A DNA stretch of 64,000 nucleotides from Xylona heveae TC161 (Eukaryota; Ascomycota; Xylonomycetes; Xylonales; Xylonaceae). Numbering within the stretch: the stretch's first letter is position 1; every line of letters begins with the position of its first letter. Under the pieces are notes generated by a model that was not told the origin of the DNA, made no database searches, and worked only from the letters and a program-made list of their open reading frames with translations. This document shows positions 33,682 to 44,560 of this stretch, piece by piece. The stretch is from the NCBI RefSeq assembly GCF_001619985.1, contig NW_017264197.1, positions 1,054,001 through 1,118,000 of the forward strand, given 5' to 3'. The translations under genes and the position numbers were made by a program.

Positions 33682-35765
33682 GGTGTTTATTCCCCGCCTG
33701 GAGATGGACAACTAATCTGATCCAAAATAAATAGAACAATTAACGTCCGGACTGAGTAACTATTGTCAAACGCCAAAGACGTTCCACCTTGCTCCCCACG
33801 CAATTGGATGGAAAAGGACGCTCAAGAGGAAAGAGAATTGGGAAAAGATGCTTGCAGGAGAGAAATGGGAAAAGATACGAGCGATGCTTCAATGTATAAA
33901 CCGTCCAGCACCAAGGTCCAGAAACCTCGCTTGCTCAAACCCTTTTCCCCCCTCCATACCATTCCCACTGGCGTCGCGAAATCCCTTGACCCAGAGAATC
34001 GGAAAGCAGTGTAAAGTGCGCCATACAATGGGTCTGTCATGAGAAAGTCAGGGATTCGCAACGTGTGGCAGTTCATGTCAAAGTGGGACCACGCGAGGGA
34101 AGATAGGCTCGAGAAGCAATTTGATGGGTCCAATCATGACATGATGGACAATCATGAACCCTCTTCTTGCTCCTCTCATTGAAGGTTGCGTTTGAGATGC
34201 AGCCACCACGACGTGTGGGACCAAAACTTCCCCCCTGTGCTATAGAAGTGCAAACGAGGTGGGTTTGCGGCCGAAACTCCCTGCATCGATGCCTGTCCAG
34301 AACTCAGGTCCCGATTCAAGTCTCGGTTGAGAAGAAGTAACACCCTCAAGGGTACGATTTCTCTCTGTCACTTGTCCCCCGCTGGAGTAGTTTTGGATTC
34401 TGTCTGGTTGATTGCGCACCAGAAAACTTTGCTAAGTTACTCGATTGGGATTTTCTTCCGAGACTTGGGGCGGGCCCCATGCTCTCGATCGAAAAGTACT
34501 GTCGAACAGGGTGGGGGAGAGAGCGCCATTGGATGCTTTGCGACAGCGCCGGGGAGTTGATACGATGAATAATTTCTGAAATGGTTTCTAGTGCTCTTTC
34601 TTGTGTCGCAGACCCATGATGCCTCAGCAGGAAGCGATGCAACTGTGGCGTGTAGGGATGGCTGCAGATGCCTGTTCGGTACATGGAATGATGTATGTCG
34701 GGATGTTTAGAAAGCATCGTTTAGTAGTGATTCGGTCCAATATCAAACCAAAATCCACCAACGGAGTGGGGACCACGACGGGGGCCTTGCGCTGCCCTGT
34801 CCACTCGCGCAATCAAAACCCCACCTAGAGCCAAGACGGCCAATACTGTGTAGAGTCGTATATCATCCAATTGACGCCACCAAGAAGAGACGAATAGACC
34901 AAGAGGAACGGACCAGAGTGGATCCACGAGCAACCAAAAGCAAAAGAGCACTGGAAAACACTCCGAAAGGGCCGACGCGCCTCTTCCGAATGACCCTGGT
35001 CGGAACGCTTAATTTGTTAACCGCCTAACCGAACCAGCCGCACTAATCCCGGACATTATTCGCTGTCCGGCGGCTTATTTCGCTTCTGTCGTGACCAATG
35101 ATCGCTTTTCGGGCGCTGTAAACTAAAAGATAGTGAGAAGGACTATAGCGGGAATATTATTCATTCCGTCCATCTTGAGGTGCCCAGAGAACACTCTTTA
35201 ATTTTGTAATCGGATGATTTTCACGACCCAGGTCCAGATTTCAAGGGGCAAATGTTTCTTTTTCTCAACTCGAAAGGGAAGGCCGTTTCGAATACGTCCA
35301 ATTGATTACCTCTCGAGGAACGACCGTTGACAATGCATGGTGTTAAACCTGGTGCTCGGGTGCAGTCACATGCCCTTTTCTCGTTTCTGAACAGGTTGTG
35401 CCTATGAGCCGAGTACCTCTCGAGCAGACCAGGATTGGAAATACCGGATACCAGGTATGGAAGATCAGGCACGTGTCTTGAAAATCTGGTGAGGCACTCA
35501 TGCGGCACAGCCGCAAAGCCGATCCCAGCAATTTTGAAAACAGGTAAAATTTCCAGCAGTGGCTCTTTTTTTTTGGCTTGTCAACCTTGCTGCAACTGGT
35601 GGAGCAGTTCTTCAAAAAGGTGGTCTAAGGATGAAAGATAAAGGGGTAAAAAGATAAGAGGCTCTAATTGAATTGGCCGAAGATGTTACGCTCCGGAGCG
35701 TAAGTTGATGAAGGTGTATACGAATGTAAGAGAAAAACAAATTAAAAAATTCTAAGAGAGCATTG
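33682..35765. other. 2.1 kb spacer with MFS promoter
   Basis: Upstream region of the minus-strand MFS gene and 3' region of the rhodopsin-domain gene. Several frames of 60-120 codons exist on both strands but none shows a family pattern, splice-consistent partner or codon bias that I can defend. Confidence 0.45.
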
Positions 35766-37090
35766 TCACTCGTAATTGAGTTGCACTTCATTTCGCACTT
35801 GAATTGTGCCCATTGGTAGTCCGCTCTCCCCCCACATGTCCTTGTCTTCAGACCTGTCTCTTTTGCTCAACGCATATGCATCGACAGTATAATTGTCAGA
35901 CTTGTTTGGTTCCTCTGTGAGCCTTGTAAAGCTGCTTGCGTCTCCATTGACCGTATGGTTCGTATTGTTGGTCTTGCGCTGCCAAATAGAGGCCGAGGAC
36001 GTCACAGCATTAGAGGCCGTCCGTGATTGATTCATAGATGGGAATATTCGGTGGATGGCTTCTTTGAATAGAAAGCGCATTGTAGGGAGACATGCACAAG
36101 TCAATGCAATGCTAGGTTCGACAGCTGACCAAAGACCAGCTGGCACATAATTATCTGGATCAAGTCAGGAAAGTTCCTTCGTAAAAAAAAGCGCCCAGGC
36201 AAAATCGATCCCATTGGAAAACTTACATGGAATATCGCCATGGACAATTTCAATGACCGTCACCAAGCGAATTACGCTCACAACGACCACGCTGGACACT
36301 TCTTAGCGGTGGCTTACACTGAGAAACCCATCAACACTTACAAGCTACCAAGCAAAAAGATGGCGCATACTGCCATCTTCTGCGACAGTGGAATCTGTAA
36401 AGTCCAAATAACGGGTAATGGCATAGCTAAGATTGCAATATCTGTTGCAATATTGGGCACAGCCTGACCAATAAACCATGCGTCCACGTTGATGCATCTT
36501 CCTGGTACTGCGAAATTCCAAGCTTTATGAATCGGAATACACTGGAAGATGACGGCGAAGTTCATGGCAATTAGCCAGCCGAGTACGATACCTCCAACAC
36601 ACCAAAGAGCTATTCGCATTCGCCTTGTGGGGAAGATTCGAGAGTAGAAAATCAGGATAGAAAACTTAACGGTCGACAGACCAGTGTTGTAAATCATTTC
36701 GTCAAAGTAAAGATTGTGAAGGTAGACAGAAGTTGCATTGGCGGGGAGCGCAGCTTCATGGCGTCCAAATCCATAATGAACAGCTGAACAGTAAGTCAGT
36801 CAAGCTTCCAGTTGATCGTCATCCAATTTATTAGCACCCTACCTATGAAATTGCAAATGTTTACTCCAAGGACGAAAGGCTGTAATCACTCTGTCAGAGA
36901 TGCTTAAAGTAGATTATAATGCGTTGCATACCAGAGCCACCAATATCATCCAATCATCAAACCAATAAGGCGTTCCTGCCAAATGCCTCGACAAGAAACG
37001 CAGCGCAACAGAAGAGCAAGACAAGATTGCCAGGAAGGCGTTGACACCGACAACGGTCGGACCCTTATTGGCATCCAAATCGACACTCAT
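35766..37090 (-). CDS. Fungal rhodopsin-domain seven-TM integral membrane protein
   Basis: Five exons: 37090-36932, 36879-36843, 36783-36342, 36291-36227, 36154-35766 (363 aa), introns 50-72 nt with agreeing phases. Seven membrane segments can be followed: VGVNAFLAILSCSSVALRFL, WFDDWMILVAL, then VHYGFGRHEAALP, MIYNTGLSTVKFSILIFYSR, CVGGIVLGWLIAMNFAVIF, QAVPNIATDIAILAMPLPVI, KMAVCAIFLLGSFVVVVSVI and AGLWSAVEPSIALTCACLP. This is the signature of the large fungal rhodopsin-like (Pth11-related, SAT5-like) family. There is no CFEM domain at the N-terminus. The cytosolic tail is Ser/Thr/Asn-rich. Members are thought to be receptors or membrane accessories; several sit in biosynthetic clusters. Ligand unknown. 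Confidence 0.93.
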
Positions 37091-37840
37091 TCTGAGGGCA
37101 AAGAAAATCAAACGTCATGAAACGAGCGAAACGACGACTGCTACAGAGCAAGAGGGAATTGATTGCATTTCAGTAAATCATAAGTAACGGAGGGATCTTC
37201 CTTTCTTTAGGAAGCGATATATCCCCCTTGATCCATGTATCCCATGAGTTTGGAAACATGCACCAGCCGGAAAGGTGTGGCCGTTCGTGTTCTAGGAAGA
37301 CATGATTGGAGCATTTGTGAGGTAACGTAGTCATTTCCGGTAGGGCAATTGGTTTCAATGGCCATGGGCGGGCTGTCCAGAACCACGACATCTGAACATT
37401 GCGGCGAACGGTTGAGCTGTGGGCCGTTTGATCCTCTCCAAGGCTGTTGAGCCTTGCACCCTGGCTGGAGGAGATTGCCAGCCAGACCCATAGAAGTTTT
37501 TCTTGCCATGCGGCCCAGGGTTGTTGATTGAAAATCTCCTGACTAGGGTTTGGCCATTACATGTGGAATTCACGTCAGCTCTGTGGACAGCTTCGCAATT
37601 CCTTCGCCTATTCTGCAAGCCATCACGAGCGGAAACGAGCCAACTTGGTTGATGGGTTGGTATCCAGAGTACTGCATGTTCCTATTGTGACTTAGTGACG
37701 AGATCCCTGATCGCTCGGCTATAGGAGGTGGTTTCTCACCCTGCAAGTTTTCTGGCGCGGCGGGAAGACTAAGGGGTATAGTGGACGGGGATAGCTGTCC
37801 AGTCGATCCGTGGTTCAGCACCGTCGGCACGAGGAAGAAG
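37091..37840. other. Spacer upstream of the rhodopsin-domain gene
   Basis: 750 bp holding the receptor promoter and the 3' side of the 144-aa hypothetical gene. Frames at 37207-37618 and 37570-37914 may be further exons of that gene, but I found no join I could defend. Confidence 0.4.
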
Positions 37841-38275
37841 CTAGGTGGAGCGAGTGAAGGGGAGCCCTGTGCCCGGTCCACCCGGAGAACCCAACATGCC
37901 GCTCGAGCGGGCACTCATCGTATGGCCCCCTTTCCTCGATTCCCGCTTCCTATTGAACGACCACGCCATCAGATTCTTCAACCAACCATTTTCTTCATTG
38001 TTCATTCGCGCCCGCTGCCGGGATCCGTGGTTCATTGTAACATTGTAGATTGACGCGCCACCCCTCTGACGGATCTCATCGCTCATCGTTCTTCGATCGA
38101 CCTGGCTCCTGAGAAAGCCCTTGTATCGCCATTTCAGGAGTCTAAAGCGCTCCCGATCAAATTCTGCAAATTCTTCGATCTTGGACCCACTCGTGGGCTG
38201 ATCTTTCTGGCACGCGTGCGGAACCAGTGCCGTTGGTCCGCAATTGTCTTCTTGATTATTGTCGCTGCTGTTCAT
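37841..38275 (-). CDS. Hypothetical protein with basic, helical core
   Basis: ATG-started frame of 144 codons. The acidic/polar N-terminus (MNSSDNNQEDNCGPTALV) is followed by a charged, probably helical core: IEEFAEFDRERFRLLKWRYK, RSQVDRRTMSDEIRQRGG, ASIYNVTMNHGSRQRARMNN and ENGWLKNLMAWSFNRKR. The core looks like a real conserved protein rather than chance, but I cannot name a family. The tail (GSPGGPGTGLPFTRST) is Gly/Pro-rich; more exons may follow at 37914-37570. No signal peptide or membrane segment. It shares a 619-bp divergent promoter region with the NRPS-like gene, so it could be co-regulated. Confidence 0.42.
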   Translation of the reverse strand: MNSSDNNQEDNCGPTALVPHACQKDQPTSGSKIEEFAEFDRERFRLLKWRYKGFLRSQVDRRTMSDEIRQRGGASIYNVTMNHGSRQRARMNNEENGWLKNLMAWSFNRKRESRKGGHTMSARSSGMLGSPGGPGTGLPFTRST

Positions 38276-38894
38276 GCTCGATATCAGTTGCAGGTTGTGC
38301 CCCGCTCAGCTGCGTGTGTGCGGGCAAAGGACTCTTCTAGGACCCTGGTCGAGCCAGGCAAGCTGAAAGCTGTCTGGACCCATGGGTTCTGTTCCCTTAC
38401 ACGGCGACGCCTTCTGCGAAAGGCAGGAGGGCTGTCGAATGCCGGTTGGATCCCCTCGCCCACCTTCTTTTGTATTTGCCGTCAAACATGCAGTGGATCC
38501 TTGTCGCTCTACCCTTCCCACAAAAACGTGTGCTGAACAATGGCCTTTGGGGCACCCTCCCTCCATAATAGCTCTCGGCGCACTTTTCATGATCCATCTA
38601 CCGATCTCAAAGCCGAAGTGTTAATTTGCCCTTAGGTAACGAACCACTGAGGATTACTGTGCTGTCTTCTTGCGGCGTTGGTCTGGGTTGTAGCGGAGCT
38701 GCTGGTGGTAAATGACCACCCCGCATTGCTGATATACAGATGGCACACTCAAACCCTGGTGCCCTTTCCAAGGGTTCAAAAGCATTCAGGCGGCGTCAGT
38801 AGAATGTTCTCGCGGTCTTTCGCTGTCGCTGCTTCTGATAGAAATCCATTGCTTGCAATATTTCTTTGAGCTTTGACTGAATGAGCCTGAGATA
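38276..38894. promoter_or_regulatory. Divergent promoter region of NRPS-like gene
   Basis: 619 bp between the hypothetical minus-strand gene and the NRPS-like start. A pathway-specific zinc-cluster site may exist but none is claimed. Confidence 0.45.
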
Positions 38895-41800
38895 ATGGGG
38901 TCCGATCTCGATTATGGTAGAAGGCTGGTGCCTACAATCATTGATGAGCGGGCTCGTATGGGATACGCAAAACCGTATGCCTCCATTCCACGAAGCACAG
39001 ATGTGAGCTTGGGATTCCGTGATGTCAGTTACCGTGAACTGGCCAATGCCATCAATCGCTGTGCATGGTGGCTAGAGGAAAAGCTTGGGAGGAGTGATGG
39101 TTTTGAGACATTGGCATATATCGGTCCCACTGATCTCCGATATATCATCCTTACTGTAGCTACGATCAAGACAGGCTACAAGGCAGGTTTGCTCCAATAC
39201 CAATGTTCATCTCGAGATGCACTTGCAATTAACACTTTCATAGGCCTTCTTTACCTCACCCCGGAATAGCATAGAAGGTCACGAAGCTCTTTTTGCAGAG
39301 AATAATGTCAAGTCTTTCTTATTTCCGGCCGCCGCACCCCCCGTTGTGAAAAGCATTCTTGCAAAGAGACCAACCCCGACGCTTGTAGTTCCCGAACTCG
39401 AAGAATGGCTAGATGGCGAAGATGTACCAACTTATCCCTACAACAAAACTTACGAAGAAGCACGATATGAGCCCTTTATTGCTCTGCATACGTCTGGATC
39501 AACCGGTTTTCCCAAGACAGTCGTCATGACAAATGGAACCATTGCCGTGATTGACGCTTATCAGAAAATTTCTTCTTTAGGGGCGCCACCGACTATTTTT
39601 GACCAGCTCAAGAACACGAAGATTTTTGTACCGTTTCCTCCATTTCATTCGGCTGGAATATGCATGATACTTCCAATGACTGTCTACCTTGAAATGACAA
39701 TCGTAATGGCACCAGCAGCTCCACTCACCGCTGAGGTAGCAGATGCTGTCCACACCTTCAGTGGCGCAGAAGGAAGCGTTTTGCCTTCATCTGTACTTGC
39801 AGATCTTGTCAAGGTACCGGAGTTTCTGCAGAATATGAATCGCCTCAAGTATGTCTCGTTTGGCGGAGGTCCTTTGCCAAAAGAAGTCGGAGAAGCTGTT
39901 AGGACGGTGACAAGACCAATCAACATGATCGGCGCAACGGAGACCAGCCCACTAGCTACAGAACTTGTCGAAAATGATGATTGGCAATATTTCAGGTTTA
40001 GTCCTTACCTTGGCTTCGAGTTCCGACATTTTGCTGGAGATTTGTACGAGGCAGTGGTTGTCCAGGATCAGAAGTTGGACCTCTTCCAAGGAGTATTCTC
40101 TACTTATCCTCATCTCAAAGAATATCCTATGAAGGATCTATATTCACGTCACCCAACGGATCCTCGCCTGTGGCTATACCGAGGAAGGGCGGACGATATC
40201 ATTGTTTTTGTCAATGGCGAAAAACTGAACCCTGTCACCATGGAAGGTGTCATCAGCAGTCATCCCGAGGTCAAGGGCGCCCTTGTAGTCGGCCAAGGAC
40301 AGTTCCAATCAGCTTTGCTGATTGAGCCGAGAGATGACTTGGAAACAGAGACTCAAAGGAGAGATTTCGTCGAGCGACTGTGGCCTACAATCGAGCGAGC
40401 CAATCGTGAATGCGTTGCTCACGGAAGACTCGCCAAGGAGCTGATCATTTTTACGAGCGCTGAAAAGCCCATGCTGCGAGCCGGCAAAGGGACGATTCAG
40501 CGAAAACTGACCGTTGATCTTTACAAGCAAGAGTTTGACGAATTGTATTCCGCATTTGAGACTGGCTCTGGAGAAAGGGACCTCGTCTTGGACACCAATG
40601 ATCTTGCCTCTTTGCAAGCTTCCCTGCGCCAACTCATTACAGAGATATCCCGGCTGGAGATCCCGAGCGATGACGCCGAATTCTTTTCCCTTGGCGTCGA
40701 CTCATTACATGTCATCGCCATATCTCGCCAGGTCAATAACGCTCTAGGAAGACTGGACAAGTCGAATGCCATTGCCCCCAAAACAATATATGCAAATCCC
40801 ACAATTAAGAAGCTTGCTTCAGCCTTGTTGTCTTCCGCCAACAATGTGAACAGAGGGGCAACGACTAAGCCGGAAGACAGATTAGAGAAGATGAAGAGCT
40901 ATCTGGAGCAGTACGGCACTGATCTTCCTATCACAGCACGGCCGTTTGCCCAAAGTCAATCTTCCGACAAGTTGACCGTCGTACTGACAGGTTCTACCGG
41001 GTCTCTGGGTTCATACTTGCTGGACGGCCTCTTGGCCGATCCCCAGGTAACGAAGGTGTACTGTCTCAATCGCAGGGCTGATGCGGAGGAACGGCAGAAG
41101 AAAATACACAAAGCCCGTGGCCTTTGTGGCTGGTCCGACTCGGATGTAGAATTCCTGCAATGCAACTTTTCAAAGGAATACTTTGGGCTTTCTCCCAACA
41201 CATACCTCGAGCTTCTCCAAGAGGCCACTCATATCCTCCACAATGCCTGGGAAGTCGACTTCAATCTGGCTATTGAATCATTCGCAGGTGTCCACATTCG
41301 AGGCGTGCGCCAATTGATTGACTTCTCCTCTCGTTCAGCCAAACGTGCATCCATCTTTTTTGTCTCATCGATCGGCACTGCCATGAACTGGGGCGATAAG
41401 CATTCTGGTGAAGTGCCAGAAACTATTCTCGAGGACTGGGACATGCCTCAGGCAATGGGCTACGCAGAGTCCAAATACGTCGCTGAGAGGCTGCTTGATG
41501 AAGCCAGTCGGATAGCTGACATTCCCGCCTCCATATGCCGAGTTGGCCAAATCGCCGGTCCTACCACCAAGCAAGGCATGTGGAATAAGCAAGAGTGGTT
41601 CCCGAGCATTGTTGCAAGCTCCAAATATCTCGGGAAACTTCCATTGTCGCTTGGATCTTTGGATAAGATTGACTGGATTCCCGTCGACATTCTGGCAAAG
41701 GTGCTATTACAATTGCTCAAAGGTGATCGGAGCCATCCCAATGAAGTGAACGGTCTCAATGGCACTAATGGAACAAACGGCGCGAACGGCCATGGGCACC

Positions 41801-42153
41801 ATACCGCTCAACACTCAAACGGTGCCCGAGTATACCACACGGTCAACCCTTCAAAGACTTCTTGGACGTCCCTGCTCCCGTCTGTGCAGAAGCACCTTGG
41901 ATCAGCCCTTGACGTCGTCTCCTTGGAGCAATGGCTTGCTGCCCTACGTGACAGCAGCGGCGGCACTCCAGACATCAATGCCAATCCCGGAGTGAAGCTC
42001 ATTGACTTTTACGAATCTCTAGTTCCTTCTGCTGGCCGGACGGAACCATCTCTTGCTACATCCAAAACCACTCTTCACAGTAATGTCCTTGCCGATCTAG
42101 AGCCAGTCAATGCCCAATGGATGGAGACTTGGATGCGCCAATGGAGTTTTTAA
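38895..42153 (+). CDS. NRPS-like enzyme, adenylation-thiolation-thioester reductase (A-T-R)
   Basis: 1065-aa carboxylic-acid-reducing enzyme of the fungal NRPS-like class, which adenylates an acid, loads it on phosphopantetheine and releases it as an aldehyde (or alcohol) using NADPH. Exons 38895-39182 and 39244-42153. Adenylation motifs: LHTSGSTGFPKTV (177-189), FPPFHSAG (227-234), GATETSPL (326-333), LYRGRADDIIVFVNGEKLNP and RAGKGTIQRKL. Carrier motif FFSLGVDSLHVI with Ser 583 as the arm site. Reductase: VLTGSTGSLGSYLL (676-689), VSSIGTA, and YAESKYVAE with Tyr 836 and Lys 840. There is no condensation domain. The intron is best read as GC-AG (39183-39243), which restores TSPRNSI after GYKA; a GT-AG alternative (39187-39274) stays in frame but drops that segment. 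An Asn/Gly/His-rich linker sits in the reductase near 930-945. Confidence 0.94.
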
Positions 42154-43162
42154 ACCGCCAGTTCTCTACTGAACATCGTGATATTGCATTTCGGGGTCAT
42201 TCAGCGTTTCCGAACCCTTCTTTCTGGCATCGTTATTTGGACGTATCATCATTTGCGTCTTTTTTTGACTTTTATTTAGACTTTAGGGACATTTATTATA
42301 TCGTTTTTCGGTCTTCATGAATAAAGTAGTCATAATTAATGAAGTTGTAAGGTTCAGTTTCGCATTTGCGTATACCATGACCCGGGTTAAAATTAATCGC
42401 ACACACGGTCGTTTCATTCTATCGACTCGGCTGGACAAACCGCCAACAGAGAGAATACTCCGCAAGGGCAAAAACTAGTTCGAAACCAGTTCGTGGTAGA
42501 CGTTTGACGACGTTTCTCAAATTGCCTAATTCGGATTTCGTTGGCCATTTTCGTTGAACGTCTACATGGCTTGGCACGGCGTGGCCGGCCGGGTTTTCAA
42601 TGCTTGCTTCTTGGCGTGCTTGGCGAGGTCTCGGATTTCGGGTAAAGCTTGGGGTTAACGGTTAGCTACGCTATGGTTATGATATAGTGGGCGGGCTTTC
42701 CGTGGCTTTCAGTTCAGGATCTTCTTCAATGACGGCCCTCGGCCTAGGGCATAACAGAGCGTTATTAAGTTGGCCCCCTTTTTTTTGGCCTTTTTTTTTG
42801 TTGGCGGTAATACCACCACGGGCCGGACATGTTCAATTAGCATTTGATAATTGAGAAGTTCTCCACAGAACGTACTCGTTTTGGACCTCTACGTAGCGCG
42901 TAAACAAAGCTTTTGGTGATGAGAATATAATATATTCATCTGCAAATATTTGTGGAAAAATTCCCACAATTTATAAAGTATTGTAACCTCGTCATATATT
43001 TAATTTTCGCAGTCACTAAATACAGTGCCAATTGATCCCATCATAAGATTTAGCCTGTTCATACCAGTAAATAAATATATCATCAATCAATAAAATATCG
43101 CGATTCGTACAGTCGTTACTCCCAGCTCATCCAAACTCCCACGTCCTGGTATATATAATTAA
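42154..43162. other. Spacer between convergent NRPS-like and SnoaL-like genes
   Basis: 1 kb 3' of both genes. T runs at 42779-42786 and 42791-42800. The last 230 bp are strongly AT-rich. No gene seen. Confidence 0.5.
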
Positions 43163-43778
43163 TCATACGTATTCATCACCGCTCATCCAGCCCAGCTGTT
43201 TCCACATATGCAGCTTATCCCACTCCTTTGTAAAGCTATAGACCTTGCCGTCGCGGACCTCGAAGATGGCCGCGGCGGTCCAATGCGCCTTGCGGCCCGT
43301 CGGCTCGATCCCGTTGTGGGGCTTCCCGCAGTGCGAGCCCTCTGCCGAGTAGCGCAGGAGGACGTGCGGGCCCTTTGCGAAGACGACGTCGAACGAGACA
43401 ATGTGCAGGTCTGCAATGGCCGACATGACCTTGGCATGCGAATCAGCATAGTCCAGAGGTGTGTGGGACTCGGGGAAAGTAGTCGGCGCAATGAAGACGC
43501 TGTCCGGGGTACAGAGATGCTGGACGGATTCGCGTCCGTGGTTCTCGGTCGGCGAGTAGGATATGCGCATGTATTCTTTGACAACGGCGATATTTTCCTG
43601 CCGAATGGTCAATATTATGAGAGTCCGAACTCATCTAATGAAGGGTAATGAACGGGAAAATCAATTTTGTGAAAAAAATTGGACTATAAAAAGGAGAAAG
43701 CGGAGGGCTATAATTTACCTTCTCCTCGTCGGTCTGAGATGTGGTCAGTTTGCTGGGTGGATGCTTTTGTCCTGCCAT
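43163..43778 (-). CDS. SnoaL/NTF2-like fold protein
   Basis: Two exons: 43778-43719 (MAGQKHPPSKLTTSQTDEEK) and 43597-43163, with a 121-nt GT-AG intron in phase 0 (164 aa). The second exon reads ENIAVVKEYMRISYSP, ESVQHLCTPDSVFIAPTTFP, HTPLDYADSHAKVMSAIADL, then HWTAAAIFEVRDGKVYSFTK and EWDKLHMWKQLGW. This length and order of helix-helix-strand elements fit the SnoaL-like NTF2 superfamily: small cone-shaped proteins that act as cyclases, isomerases, dehydratases or scaffolds, often beside polyketide/NRPS genes. The catalytic residues vary so widely that no reaction can be assigned. Its place beside the NRPS-like reductase suggests a tailoring role on the aldehyde product; this is inference. No signal peptide. 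Confidence 0.85.
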
Positions 43779-44560
43779 GATAGATTTATGGTCTTGAAAG
43801 AAGCAAATGCTCCAGCAGTATAGTTTTCGCAAGTCAATGAAATGAAACTTTCTTCAATTAATAATTATAGAGTATTTTGGCACTAAATTTTAAGCTTGGA
43901 TAGCCACGATGTCCCAGGACCCTGCGGGGTAGCTAGCGTATACAGTATACAGTATACCTGAATGGCAGGTGACGTTGCGAATCGTCATCATTTCCGACGT
44001 CTAGTCCTCTTTGACATTTCAATATTTTTGGAAAATTATTTAGTATTGACCACGTCTAATTTGAAGTTCGTCAAGCACCTCGTGGAGGGAAATTCTCCGG
44101 TGGTGTTTTACGTTGTTCTTAGCGTATTTGGTTCCCAGGGTATTCTATGGGGTGGCTTAACATTGGTTTGGACTCTCGCACTACTACGGTACAGTATGAA
44201 GCAGCGTTTACAGGTCACGAATAGCATGCTGTGCTGGCTTTGCCGCCGGAATGGAAGAACTGAGGGAACAAGGCTCAGGCGGCACAATGCATGCTGTAGC
44301 AAGGACCCTTGGCTTCTCTGATGTGGACAACCGTCATTGGAGGATACCTGCATACAGGATGCCTGCAATGCTTCGCCGCACCGAAGCATTTCACCTGATA
44401 CATATCAACAAGGCTGTGTTCGCGTTCGTTCTGGTAGAGAGGCTTCTGCCTGATAAGTCTCTCCCGACGAGAACTTATAATTCTCGGAGGCGCTCCGAAT
44501 TCACCGCTGTTGTTGTGGTGGTTCTCTGGCCAATATTAGACATACATTTACATTGAAACA
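43779..44560. promoter_or_regulatory. Divergent promoter region, SnoaL-like and acidic-protein genes
   Basis: 782 bp between outward-facing starts. A short gtatacagtatacagtatac palindromic repeat lies near 43937-43956. A 119-codon plus-strand frame at 43962 has hydrophobic stretches but no recognisable family and is not called. Confidence 0.45.

Noticed and set aside
43962-44321. 119-codon plus-strand frame with hydrophobic stretches
   Set aside because: ATG-started, but no family resemblance and it lies in a divergent promoter region.
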